Position numbers and translations under genes: made by a program
Notes under the pieces: generated by a model
The model's database searches: none
What the model saw: the letters and a program-made list of their open reading frames with translations, nothing else
Told to the model about the DNA's origin: nothing
From: Dugong dugon
Taxonomy: Eukaryota; Chordata; Mammalia; Sirenia; Dugongidae
Reading direction: 5' to 3'
Length of the DNA stretch: 64,000 bases
Assembly: GCA_030035585.1 (NCBI GenBank)
Contig: CM057461.1
Coordinates: 4,538,501-4,602,500 of the forward strand
In this document: piece by piece, positions 50,367 through 60,445 of the stretch
How positions within the stretch are numbered: the stretch's first letter is position 1
Layout: each line of letters starts with the position of its first letter

Positions 50367-51742
50367 CAATAAGTTATTATATTTATTTATTTTATGTTTT
50401 CTTACTGTGTCCTAGCTTTTTGTTTTATTTTAATATGCCCAAATAGGCTGCTTGTATGAGCTAGTTTGATTATTGGCACCTTTGAAGCTCTAATGTCCTG
50501 TCACCAGGTGGTTAGATCTGTTACTAGTGAGCTCAGGAGTCTTCCCCCTCCTACTGTATGGATTCAGCTCAGGTGCCCAGGTAGATAGCCACCAAGTGTG
50601 TGGTGTAGGCTCTCATTTACTGTCCTAGACAAACACGGGTGATTGGTGTAGGCACAGGCATCTGGCTGCAGCAGGGTTACACACTCTGAGCAAGGTAGGG
50701 GGCTGACAGCCCCCACAAGTGTCCAGGAGGAAGGCGTGTCCTTGTTCCTTAGAGCATGTAGGTGGGTGGGTTTTGCAGATGGACTATGAGCACCTAATGC
50801 TGTTGGCTATAAGGACTGGGGGGCACCTCTTATTCATGGGCCCCTATCGCAGGTGGCTAGGTAGTGTGGGTGGAGCCACCCATCCTCAGACCTCTGATAT
50901 GGTTAGGTGAAGACCCTGCTTGATGGGAAGAGCAGCGTCAAATGTCAAGAACCTGCCACTTCACCGCTGAAACAGTTGAAGTTAGACTTCTGTATATACC
51001 TTGTTGTATTGCAGTAAAGAGGGCCTACTCTGTTGAAATGAGCCCACACAAGTCTATGCAGGGGGAAAGGCACTCAAAAGTCCATGGATCCCTTATGCCT
51101 GTGCCTAGGCAAAGGAGCTGTGCCTACCCTGGGTTACTGGCTCAGGGGAGGGAGCCAACAATTTATTTTTTCCTCTGTTTGTTAATTTGTTCACTCTCCA
51201 AGGCAGGGAGAATCGCTCTGGGCATGTGACGGATCTTACTTCTGGCCCAGGGGACTCAGCATTTGCTGAAGTCAGTCCAGGACCCAGTGCAGAGCAGGGA
51301 GCAGAGAGTTAAATGGGAGACAGGTTTTTCCCTAACAAGGGTGTTTTTGATCTGCGTGGTAAGCTGTACACAAGTACTTATCTTTCGCCGATGAGGGTTG
51401 CTTCTTACTGGTTCTCAGTGGGCAAGTAGACTCTCTGGTGCTGGGTCTCTCCCAGTGCATAAAATGTGCCACCCGAGCACCGCAGCTTGCATGCCTTACC
51501 ACTCATCCCTGAGCTTATCAGGCCTGAAGGGCTCAGGCTCTCGCCAGGTCAGGTCAGGCAACTCCTCACTGCTTCTGAACCATCTCTCCATCCCTCCGCC
51601 ACTCAGCCTGGTTCCTCAACTCTGCCTTTGATGTTCAGGGCTCCCAGATTGCCATATATAATTGAATCACTTATTTTTTTCAGTCTTTGTTGTAAGGGGG
51701 TCCACCAGAAGCATCTGACTACTCCGCCATCTTGGCCCCAAC
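50367..51742 (-). promoter_or_regulatory. L1 5' UTR with internal promoter and YY1-like site
   Basis: About 1.4 kb before ORF1. The very start (minus strand) has CCAAGATGGCGG (51724-51735), which matches the YY1 site at the start of mammalian L1 promoters. The rest is GC-richer than the ORFs. Short open frames on the plus strand inside it are chance. Confidence 0.85.
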
Positions 51743-51757
51743 TCCCTAAGCATTCTT
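51743..51757. repeat. Target-site duplication of the full-length L1, right copy
   Basis: TCCCTAAGCATTCTT beside the 5' end of the L1. It pairs with 44148-44162. Confidence 0.88.
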
Positions 51758-52094
51758 GGGCCCTCATCTGAGACTCTGTCAGGTATATTTTACTTTTGGC
51801 AAAAATGGTATCCCTGAGAAGTATGCAAAAGAGAAATGGTGTATGAATCCATTGTGCTTCCGAAGACTTGGGTCTAACACTCTGACGTCAGGTTCTGTGA
51901 GCCTTAGACACACTTTCATGGAGTTAGGGTCAATGAACTGCAGAGAAAAGGCCAACTCAGAGAGACAAAGATTCCCTTTGCATGGGAAGAGTCCCTTCGA
52001 AGATAGCCACTCCAGGGCAGATCATAGTGGGCTGGGTGCAGGAGAGGGCTGCATCTTTGTTTATTTTTTGTCACGCTAACCCTTTATTGACAGC
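51758..52094. other. Single-copy DNA
   Basis: No feature recognised. A 107-codon frame is present without family or splice support. Confidence 0.4.
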
Positions 52095-52410
52095 CATCCA
52101 AGGATGTCTCACTTCTTACTGGAAAACTTCGGAAAAAATGTCAAATTATTAGTACTATTTAAGCAATAGTTTTTTTTTTGTTTTTTTTTTTTTAGGTTTT
52201 TTGCTATTTTAAGTAACACTGTGATGAACATCTTCATAGTGAAAGCTTGGGTATGGACATTTTCAAGTTTTTCAATCATTTTGACAAACTGTTTACGTAA
52301 AGATCATTTTGACTTACACTTCCACTAATATGCTACGAAAATGACGTTTCCTCTGTATTTTTGCCAGGTCTGATATTTATCAAAGTAAGGTTTAATAGTC
52401 AAGAATTGCT
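52095..52410 (-). mobile_element. Old L1 fragment
   Basis: GTAACACTGTGATGAACATC, TTGGGTATGGACATTTTCAA, ACACTTCCACTAATATGC resemble the antisense ORF2/3' boundary of old L1 (tgcaatgaacat...ccaccaacagtgt). Two T-runs near 52170-52195 are also present. Confidence 0.6.
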
Positions 52411-52439
52411 AGTTTTTGGACAATAGATAAGTGGTAACT

Positions 52440-53251
52440 TTGGTGAAGGGTAAGACAGTACAACTTGTACAAGGCAAGGTCACGGAAGCTCCTTAGACAC
52501 ATCCAAACTCCCTGAGGGATAAAATTGCTGGGCTGAGGGCTGTGGGAACCATGGTCTCAGGGAACATCTAGCTCAATTGGCATAACATAGTTTATAAAGA
52601 AAATGTTCTACTTTCTACTTTGGTGAGTAGCGTCTGGGGTCTTAAAAGTGTGAGCAGCCATCTAAGATACTCCACTGGTATCACGCCTTCGAGAGCAAGG
52701 AAGAATGAAGAGAACTAAACATACAAGGGAAAGGTTAGTCCAGAGGACTAATGGACCACAACCACCACCGCCTCCACCAGACTAAGTCCAGTACAACTAG
52801 ATGGTGCCTGGCTACCACCACTGACTGCTCTGACAGAGATCACAGTAGGGGGTCCTGGACGGAGCTGGAGAAACGTGTAGAACAAAATTCTAAAACACAA
52901 AAAAAGACCAGACTTAATGGCCTGACAGAGACAGGAGAAACACTGAGCGTATGGCCCCTGGACATCCTTTTAGCTCAGTAATAAAATCACTCGTGAAGTT
53001 CACCCGTCAGCCAAAGATTAGACAGAATCATTAAACAAAACAAGACTAAAGGGTCACACCAGCTCAGGGGCAAGGACTAGAAGACAGGAGGGGACAGGAA
53101 AGCTGGTAATAGAGAACTCAATGTCTAAAAGTAGAGTGTTGACATGTCATGGGGTTGTTAAACAGTGTTGTAAAACAATACGTGTACTGTTTAATGAGAA
53201 GCTAGTTTGTTCTGTAAACCTTCATCTAAAGTACAATTAAAAAAAAAAAAA
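52440..53251 (+). mobile_element. L1 3' UTR, 5'-truncated copy
   Basis: GGTGAAGGGTAAGACAGTAC, GGTCTCAGGGAACATCTAGC, CAATTGGCATAACATAG, GCGTCTGGGGTCTTAAAAG and ACTAGATGGTGCCTGGCTAC match the 3' UTR of the L1 at 44163, but on the plus strand. It ends in GTACAATTAAAAAAAAAAAA. Its last 300 bp differ from that L1. Only the 3' UTR was inserted. Confidence 0.9.
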
Positions 53252-53324
53252 GGTTAAAAAATTGCTATTTTTTAAATTAGGGAATAAAAGGATAAACTAC
53301 TCCAGTAACAGGCATCTGTTGGAT

Positions 53325-53531
53325 TATTGTTGTTGCTAGTTGCCGTAGATAGATACAGACTCATGGTGACCCCACATGTGCAGGATAGAACTGCTCCATA
53401 GGGTTTTCAAGGCTGTGACCTTTGGGAAGCAGATCTCCAGGCCTGTCTTCGAGGCATCTCTGGATGGGTTCAAACCACCAACCTTTGGCTAGTAGTCAAG
53501 TACTTAACCATTTGCACCACCCAGGGATTCC
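53325..53531 (-). mobile_element. AfroSINE, long-body type
   Basis: Minus-strand copy with TTGTTGTTGCTAGTTGCCGT, CATGTGCAGGATAGAACTGC, GCAGATCTCCAGGCCTG, and the head complement TTTGCACCACCCAGGGATTC. Confidence 0.93.
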
Positions 53532-53568
53532 ATTCTGTTGGATTATGAGGAACTACATCCCCTCAATC

Positions 53569-53779
53569 TAGAGTTGCCAGATAAAATATAGGATACTGTT
53601 AAATTTGAACTTCGGATAAACGATGAATAATTTTTCAGCGTAAGTGTGCCCCAAATTTTGCATGGGACATACTTATACTAAAATTTTATTTATTATTTAT
53701 CTGAAGTTCAAATTTAACTGGGTGTCCTGTCAGGATTTTTTTGTTAGTTCATTTGTTTTTGCTAAATCTGGCAACCCTA
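53569..53779. mobile_element. MER53-like palindromic DNA transposon
   Basis: It begins TAGAGTTGCCAGATAAAATA and ends TGCTAAATCTGGCAACCCTA, so the termini are inverted repeats. The centre has GCATGGGACATACTTATACT and two arms with AAATTTGAACTTCGGATAAA and the complement (TTATCTGAAGTTCAAATTTA). It is about 210 bp, nearly full length and without coding capacity. Confidence 0.87.
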
Positions 53780-53959
53780 TCTCAGTTCTCCTTTCTGAGC
53801 ATGTATATTTTATTTGCTCTTTCCTTTTCACACAACACAAACCTTCCCAAAGTACCATCTACAAGCACTTAGTATATTCTAAAACTGTACTAATCACTTT
53901 ATCTGCACGGACTCATTTTATCCTCAGAATAACCATATATGTCAGTACTATTAGTAGTA

Positions 53960-54094
53960 GTAGGGTTTTACTTAAAGCAATAAACATTTATTGTCTCCCA
54001 TAGTTTCTGTAGGTCAGGAATTTGGGAGGGGCCTAGATGGTTAATTCTGGCTTGGGGGGTCTTTCATGAGGTTGCACTCAAGATGTAGACCAGG
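53960..54094 (+). mobile_element. Ancient mammalian repeat, first part, family not assigned
   Basis: AATAAACATTTATTGTCTCC, TTTCTGTAGGTCAGGAATTT, GGGGTCTTTCATGAGGTTGC, then cut at 54095. It resumes at 54700. Confidence 0.6.
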
Positions 54095-54699
54095 AGCAAG
54101 AGAGGAAGAAGGAGAGTAAGGAATAAGAGGAGGAAATGGAATGCGTGGCTAATTGCCTCCATTAACTACTGCCTCCTTTGCCATGACACTAGAAGAACTG
54201 AATGGTGCCCAGCTACCCTTACTGAACATTTTGATTAAATATTCTGTAGAAGAATCCTGAACAAAAGGGAAAAAATATAGGACAGAATTTCAAATTCTCA
54301 TGGAATCCAGACTTTCTGGAGCCATGGAGGCTGGATGAACCCCTGAAACAATTACCCTGACATGATATTCAAACCTTAAACCTTCAACCAAAAATATCCC
54401 CTAAAGTCTTCTTTAAACCAAACAGTAGCTTAACTTAATTAGTAAAAAAAAAGTCTGCCTTGAGCATTGTGCTTTTTTAAAGAATCATTTATATGGGATC
54501 AAATTGACAATAGCAACTCAAAAATCCAGTTTATGTTAATAAGGGAGGAACAATTTGGAAAAGGAGGGTGAGAATGGTTGCACAACTTGAAGAATGTAAT
54601 CAATGTCACTGAATTGTACATGTAGAAATTGTTGAATTGGTGTATATTCTGCTCTGTATATTTTTAACAATAAAACAAAAATAAAACCATTTAAAAAAT
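54095..54699 (+). mobile_element. L1-tail-like retroposon (copy 5), with target-site duplication
   Basis: ATGTAGACCAGG (54083-54094) and ATGTAGGTCAGG (54700-54711) bracket it. After a purine-rich leader of about 30 bp it enters GGAATGCGTGGCTAATTGCC, CACTAGAAGAACTGAATGG, GAGCATTGTGCTTTTTTAAA, AATGTCACTGAATTGTACAT, and ends with a TAAAACAAAAATAAAACC-type tail. The length is about 605 bp, and it shares the starting region of copies 1 and 3. Confidence 0.82.
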
Positions 54700-54805
54700 A
54701 TGTAGGTCAGGGCTACAGTCATCCAAAGGCTTGACTGGGGCTGGAGGATCTACTTCCAATGGGACCCACTCTCATGCCTGGCAAGTTGGTGCTGACAGGA
54801 GGCCT
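54700..54805 (+). mobile_element. Ancient mammalian repeat, second part
   Basis: GTCAGGGCTACAGTCATCCA, GGCTTGACTGGGGCTGGAGG, GGCAAGTTGGTGCTGACAGG continue the repeat at 53960. Confidence 0.6.
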
Positions 54806-54807
54806 TA

Positions 54808-54975
54808 CACCAAAACCAAACTCGTTGCTATTGAGTCCATTCCGACTCATAGCGACCCTATAGGACACAGTAGAACTGTTTCATAGGGTTTCCAAGGAGT
54901 GACTGGCGGATTCATACTGCCGACCTTTCGGTTAGCAACCAAGCTCTTAACAGCTGTGCCACCATGGCTCCGACA
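54808..54975 (-). mobile_element. AfroSINE, short-body type
   Basis: Minus-strand copy with CCAAACTCGTTGCTATTGAG, CCCTATAGGACACAGTAG, TTCATACTGCCGACC, and the head complement TGTGCCACCATGGCTCC. Confidence 0.94.
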
Positions 54976-54984
54976 GGAAGCCTT

Positions 54985-55105
54985 AGGTGATACTATCTTC
55001 CCCATTATACAGGTGGAGAAATTGAGGCCCCAAGAGATTAAGGAACATACCAGGCTGGCAAATGGCAGAGCTGGGACAGGAACCCACGCTTCTTGACTCC
55101 AGACA
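54985..55105 (-). mobile_element. MIR
   Basis: TCTTCCCCATTATACAGGTG, GAGAAATTGAGGCCCCAAGA, GAGCTGGGACAGGAACCC, antisense. Confidence 0.82.
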
Positions 55106-56399
55106 TGAGCCCTTGACTCCTACTTGGCCTCATGGCAGCTGAAGAAGTATCCAGTGTAGGTCAGAAAGGAAACGTTTGTAAGAAGCTAAGTGCTACCGCG
55201 CATGTCTTAGTGTGACTTCGAGCACAATACTAACTAAGAGAATGGTGCCCACCAGAATTCTGGTAGACCTGGAAGCGAATCATTGGTAATTACCCTATTA
55301 ATTTATTATTGGCTAACAGCTGTTTTGAAAAGGCACCACAAGAGTGTGTTCCCGTAAGTAGGTTAGGCTGTCCCATGCAATCAGGATTATGCTCTTAATT
55401 TGATTTTTCATAGATAATTCAAAAAGGAGATCCTACCCATGCCTTGTCAGAACAATTATAAGTTCTAAATTTATGGAGCCCACATTACCCAGTGTTGACC
55501 ACACAACACTGCAGGTGCAGAAAACGTGACATCAAGGCTGATTTAATTGAGGCATCACTGGAAACAACTGAGATCCTGCTGTTCCAGGCCTTTTTGGTAA
55601 TTAACCCTGCACCTCTGGATGGCTTCCAGGCCCAACACTGATCTCACTAAGTTCTTTCAACAAATGGTCTCTTTCCACCCTTCTTCCACACTCCCCACAA
55701 CATTGAGATGAGAAATGACAGGGCCTCTGTGACGAGGATCAGGAAGAATTTGGAAACCAGAGCAGGTGGTGCCACCTGTGGTGGGCTCCAATTGCAGGCC
55801 CACAGCTGCTGCCCAGCTGCAGAGACCCAAATCCTAAAGTTTCTGAGGATTTTCCCACCATCTGGGTTCAGGATTTCCCATACCCAGAAGCTTCCGCTTG
55901 AGGCTGTGTGCCCCATTTCAAACGTTATCAGGGCCCTTGGAGGATCCCTTACAGGCCCTTCTTCCCCTGAGACAGTTTAGTCCTCTCCCACCATGCCCCC
56001 TGCCTCCTTCAGCAATTATGGCCCATCTGCCTTCCAGCAACGACTGTCCATCATAAGAAGGGCTTCCACCAAGCACCTCCTCCAAGCCCAGTTCAAAATC
56101 AGCTTGGAACTTCTCCAATAATATTCCATCACCCTCTGCTGTCATCACGGTTTTGCTAATCTAACAGAGAGAGAAAGCATTTATAAGTTCATCTGAGAAA
56201 AAGCTCTCTTGTCCTCCTTCTCTGTCTTGGGTTATTCACCTGTTCGCTATATAACAACCCACACTTTGGAGCATGAGACAGCAGATTAGGGAGCAATATT
56301 ATTCCTAAAGACACCCAAGAAGCTGGCCAAATCTCCTTGCCTTCTTTTCCTAGTATGCCCTCAATTTCTTTGCTCTCAGAAAAGCTGGTCTCAAATTAT
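55106..56399. other. Single-copy DNA with a possible conserved island at the left
   Basis: The stretch 55200-55640 is repeat-free and AT-rich with TTGGTAATTACCC, ATTAATTTATTATTGG, CTTAATTTGATTTTTCATAG and TTGGTAATTAACC. It looks like a developmental enhancer-type element. No exon is supported in the rest. Confidence 0.4.
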
Positions 56400-56464
56400 T
56401 AATTAGTTCATTCAACAAACTTCCCTGAGCATAGACTTGGTGCTAGCCTCTGGACGACCATCAA

Positions 56465-56660
56465 GAACAATAACAGTGGCTAGCATTGACTGAGCACATC
56501 CAGGATGTCTAGCACCATGCCAAGCATTTGCCTTGCATGGTCTCATGGAACCCTCACAATGGCCCTTTGAGGGAAGTGGGGCTACCATCCCTAGTTTACA
56601 GAGCTCAGAGTCACACAGCCTGTAACCAGCAGAGACATGGACCCCGAGCGCCAGCTCTGG
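56465..56660 (-). mobile_element. MIR or MIR-like repeat
   Basis: CAAGCATTTGCCTTGCATGG, CCCTCACAATGGCCCTTTGA, TTTACAGAGCTCAGAGTCAC, ACAGCCTGTAACCAGC, antisense. An 'end-size' repeat lies at 56400-56460. Confidence 0.65.
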
Positions 56661-57264
56661 TCCATTGGCCATCACCAGGGGCAGCATGTGCCCATCCATC
56701 CCACACAGCTCAATGCTGGGAAAAACAATTTAGAAGTGAGCATGTCACATCTTCATCAGTTGACAGGAGGCCAGGGTGACATAGATTATGTTGTATGGGA
56801 CAGAGGCAGAATTTGGGTATAGTGAAGAAATATGTCTTGCTAGGGCTAAAAATGTTCTTGAAATGTGAAACATAAATGATAGATTTGCTATTAAGCTGTG
56901 ATAAATTACAAAAATATAGCTATAATTCTCCATCCCTTTATATATCCACTCTCTTTACAATGTGATTTTTCGACTTCTGCTCTTAAGAGGTGGAGTTGAG
57001 AGAGAAGTGAAGAGCTGTAGGTGTGAGGGAAGTGGACAAGAGATAAAAGAGGAAAATGTGAAGAAGTGTTTTTATCTATGTATCTCCCTTTACAGCATAT
57101 GGGAAATTCAATAAAGAACTCAAGTTACTTTGGCTACTGAATTGTGTCTCCTTAATTGTGACCCTGCCCTGAGACTGGACCACATGGGTGAAGGCTTTAT
57201 ATGCATCCCTGGTATATAATCATTGCTGTGATATGTACTATCAAAAGCAGAAAGTAACAGGGGA
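56661..57264. other. AT-rich single-copy DNA
   Basis: No feature recognised. Confidence 0.4.
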
Positions 57265-57510
57265 TTTGACCTAGACTGGGTCGGGATGGAGTAGGTGCTG
57301 ACCAGGTAGAGTGGGGAAGGAGGGGGAGAGGAACATTCTAGGCAGAAAACACAGTCTAAGTGAAGGTCACTAGGTGGACAGAAATTCAAGAAACTGAAAG
57401 GAGGCCTGTGTGGCTAGAGCATCAGGAACTGTGAGGCAAGATGAGGTTGTAGAGATGAGCCAGATGTATAAGGCCTCATAACCACATTAAGGGTTACACC
57501 CACTTTTATC
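57265..57510 (+). mobile_element. Ancient mammalian repeat, family not assigned
   Basis: GAGAGGAACATTCTAGGCAG, GGAGGCCTGTGTGGCTAGAG, AAGATGAGGTTGTAGAGATG match the later part of the class at 12735. Confidence 0.5.
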
Positions 57511-57544
57511 TTAAGAGTGCCTGGTAAATAATAGGTTCTTAAGT

Positions 57545-57563
57545 TTTTTTTTTTTTTTTTTTA
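57545..57563. repeat. Poly-T run
   Basis: About 18 T residues. It may be the antisense tail of an old retroposon whose body I cannot identify. Confidence 0.8.
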
Positions 57564-57759
57564 AATACTGACTTAAGGTTTACAGAGCCAGGAGAAAAAG
57601 AAAAACACTTAGAACTCATCCCATTCCAGTTTTAAGCTGAGGTCACATTCAATTGCCTGAGTCAGTAGGAAGTACCTTTGTTATCAAATAACTAGAGAAG
57701 CTTCCACAGCAATTCTAATGTACACTGATTTGTTTCTTATTTCTTACCTTTGCCTATAA

Positions 57760-57880
57760 TTGGAGCCCTGGTGGCACTATGGTTAAGAGCTCAACTGTTA
57801 ACCAAAAGGTCAGCAGTTTGAAGCCACCAGGAAACCCTATAGGGCAGTTCTACTCTGTCCTATAAGGTCACTATAATTGC
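57760..57880 (+). mobile_element. AfroSINE, short, internally shortened
   Basis: The plus-strand head is GGAGCCCTGGTGGCACTATG, with the B box GTCAGCAGTTTGAAGCC and the body CCCTATAGGGCAGTTCTACT. It ends CACTATAATTGCAAGG, where the final tail is lost. Confidence 0.93.
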
Positions 57881-58734
57881 AAGGTTAATCAATTACTTAC
57901 TAGGAGAATGCTTCCTCTAGTTTTTGATCCAAGCAACTGAGTGAATACTTAAGATAGTTAAGGTTCAACTCTGAAACTCCAGATACTCTGACCCAGGTAT
58001 GACTGGCATACTGATAGTTTGTACACAATGATTTCCTGGGCATTCCTATAATCACACAATGCACACACTCACTGGCCTTGGACTTGTAGTTGCATTGTGA
58101 TTTGGGAGGCAGTCTCCAACACACTGAAAAACAGAATTCAGATTTTTCCCTTTGAATGATCTCATTCCCCTACTTTTAAGGATAGACTGTTTCTTGTACC
58201 ACTGGACATAGGGAGAAATAAAAGAAGATGTCATTGGGTCTTCTTGAGTGAGAGATGCTGGAAAGACATGTGCCTGGAGAGAGGCATCTGAAGAGCCTGT
58301 CAAGTTGCATTTCATATTGCAGGCTGGAAATTGTTGAAAACCATGGCTTCTCTCAGAAGAAGCACTTAATTCACTTAATTTAACACAAGACAGACCTGAT
58401 GTCTTAACCAAGGCCCTTGGATTACTAGGCACCTGTTATGAGCCCTTGTGTTTTTTGCAGTCCACCATCCATGTTGCCTTCTTCTGGGAAAAGCATTCAC
58501 ACTTCCTTTGGCTCCAAAGACCAAACAGGTCTCAGAGTCCAGGTCAACTTATCCATCGTAACCTCCTAGCCCAGCAATTGATTCAGGGATGGACATGAGG
58601 CCCAGGTTGTCCCGATCACAATAGATCCCAGGAGTTGTACAGGAGAAACTGGAGACAAAGCTCTCTCTTACTCTTGGACATGAATCAGTAAAGGTTGGAA
58701 TACTGGATTCTCTTTGGTAAATTATAGGAGCCTC
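57881..58734. other. Single-copy DNA
   Basis: A 126-codon minus-strand frame (58052-58432) is unsupported. No repeat recognised. Confidence 0.4.
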
Positions 58735-58930
58735 CCTGGGTCTCAGTTTTCTTGATAATCTATAAAATGAAAACAATAATAGTATCTACATCAGGAAGTA
58801 TAGTGAGAGTTTAAGAAGATGGCACAAACAGAGCAATCTTTGATTAAATAGAAGAACTTATTAGTGTGAGTTTTGAATTCCTCACATAGTGCCTTGCACA
58901 GGGAAAGCACCTGGAAATGTCTGCAGATGG
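58735..58930 (+). mobile_element. MIR
   Basis: CTGGGTCTCAGTTTTCTTGA, CTATAAAATGAAAACAATAA, then CCTCACATAGTGCCTTGCAC is a MIR with a diverged middle. Confidence 0.68.
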
Positions 58931-59264
58931 ACTGACAGTCAGGAACAAAGCTTTATGGGAAAACCTGCTCTCTGGATAACCTAAAATAGTCTCCTAATGA
59001 TACCCCTGGATTTCAAATACTAAACTCAGACTCAACTTAAGAAAAAAAGAAAAATATACAATACCCAGGTAAGGAAGAAACAGAGAAAATAGGTGCTTTA
59101 TATGGGTTTCACCTATAGATACCCCAGAGAGGCCAGAGGATGGCAAGGGAGCAATGTGGGGAGAGAGAGCTAAAACTTTTCTAGAAATAAAAAAAAAAAA
59201 AAAAAAAAGAATCCTTAAATTGAAAAGTCATGCCTAATGCCAAATGTTATAAATTGAAAAAACA
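58931..59264. other. AT-rich single-copy DNA with a poly-A run
   Basis: A-run of about 20 at 59190-59209. No other feature. Confidence 0.4.
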
Positions 59265-59575
59265 GTATATCCGCCTAGACACTTCCTGCTGCAACTGTAC
59301 AACATCAAGGAGAAAGAAAAAAAAATCTAAAGCCACCAGATAGAAAAAGCAAATTACCTAGAAAGGAGGAACAATTGGTCTTAGAGAAGACTTCTAGCCA
59401 GCAATAACTGATATCAGAAGACAATGAAATACTATCCTTAAAGAACTGAGGGAATATAGATGTCAACCTGTAATTTTATCCCCAGCAAAACTATCATTCT
59501 ACAAATTGCAAAATAAAGACATTTTCAGCTCAACAAAGACATAGAAAATTTACTATCCATGGAATTCTCTACAGT
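59265..59575 (+). mobile_element. Old L1/HAL1 fragment
   Basis: CCACCAGATAGAAAAAGCAA, ATTACCTAGAAAGGAGGAAC, GTCAACCTGTAATTTTATCC, CCAGCAAAACTATCATTCTA and AATAAAGACATTTTCAGCTC follow the ORF1-end type region of old L1/HAL1. The frame is broken. Confidence 0.7.
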
Positions 59576-59805
59576 AGGGGTTGGAAAACAAAATCCACTG
59601 GGCAAATTCAGCCTGTCAACTGTTTTTTATAAATAAAGTTTTATTGGAACACAGCCATGCCTATTTATGTACATATTGCATATGGTAGCTTTTCCAACAC
59701 AACAGCAGAGTTAAGTGGTTGTGACAGAGACTTTATGGCCCACAAAACCAGAAATATTTACTGCCTGGCACTTTGCAGAAAAAAACTTGCTGATTCCTGC
59801 TCTAT
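59576..59805 (-). mobile_element. hAT-Charlie type DNA transposon remnant
   Basis: GGGGTTGGAAAACAAAATCC, ATAAAGTTTTATTGGAACAC, AGCCATGCC, GCAGAGTTAAGTGGTTGTGA, CAGAGACTTTATGGCCCAC and AAACTTGCTGATTCCTGC are the antisense of a well-known MER1/Charlie-group element. The exact family name is uncertain. Confidence 0.7.
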
Positions 59806-59829
59806 AGCACTCAAACATTTTCATGTGTA

Positions 59830-59965
59830 TTTATTCATTCAACATATATTTGATAAATGTCTACTCTGTGTGTCAGACCCAACCCATGACGACATGAAAA
59901 AGTTCAGGCTCCTGACACTGATGAGAGACTCAGTAAGGGCTCAGACAGCGACTCCTCTTTTCTGA
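59830..59965 (+). mobile_element. Ancient mammalian repeat, family not assigned
   Basis: TTATTCATTCAACATATATT, then TGATAAATGTCTACTCTGTG, TGTCAGACC and AAAGTTCAGGCTCCTGAC. Confidence 0.45.
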
Positions 59966-60214
59966 GAGATGGGAGGCATAGTTGAGGTGTATGTCTGAAA
60001 ATAACAAAACAAAAAACCTATCTCAACATAGACAGGTCAGACCACTCTATGATTCTCATCTGTTTCAAACAGTGAGTGTGTTTGAACCCTTCTCATTTCA
60101 GGCATGCAGAGATGGTTCAAGGGTCACGTTTGCTTTGTTCCTTGGGTTACGAATGTGGTCATGTATTTCTCATTGTTCTATTTTCAGTCCATATTTCCCC
60201 TCTTCACACCACAC

Positions 60215-60445
60215 CCTGCCTCACATCTGAAGCCATGCTTATCCTAAGTTTTGTGGCAATCTCTGGGCATTGGGTTCTGCTGTGTTGCCCTCCATGTCTT
60301 TGCTCAAGCTCTTCCCATCTCCTGGAACACCCTTCCCACATTGTTTGGCTTGGCTTACCCTCACTTATCCCCTCCTGGAAGTATCCCCCAATCCCAGCCT
60401 GGGCCAACATCCTTCCTCTGGATATAGCTCCAGTTCACCTCATTA
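60215..60445 (-). mobile_element. L2-like fragment
   Basis: GTCTTTGCTCAAGCTCTTCC, CATCTCCTGGAACACCCTTC and TATCCCCTCCTGGAAGTATC are antisense L2-type text. An open frame of 125 codons overlaps and is not real. Confidence 0.5.

Larger units (their letters stand above)
44163..51742 (-). mobile_element. Full-length L1 (LINE-1), inactive
   Basis: An element of about 7.6 kb on the minus strand. The order, reading 5' to 3' on the minus strand, is: a 5' UTR (51742 to about 50367) opening GGGGCCAAGATGGCGGAGTA; ORF1 (50366 to about 49373); a short spacer; ORF2 relic (about 48990 to 45040); a 3' UTR (45039 to 44163); AATAAA near 44178-44183 (minus), then an A-rich tail. A 14-bp imperfect duplication lies on both sides. 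The 5' end and duplication show a complete retrotransposition. Both ORFs are broken, so it cannot move now. Confidence 0.95.
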
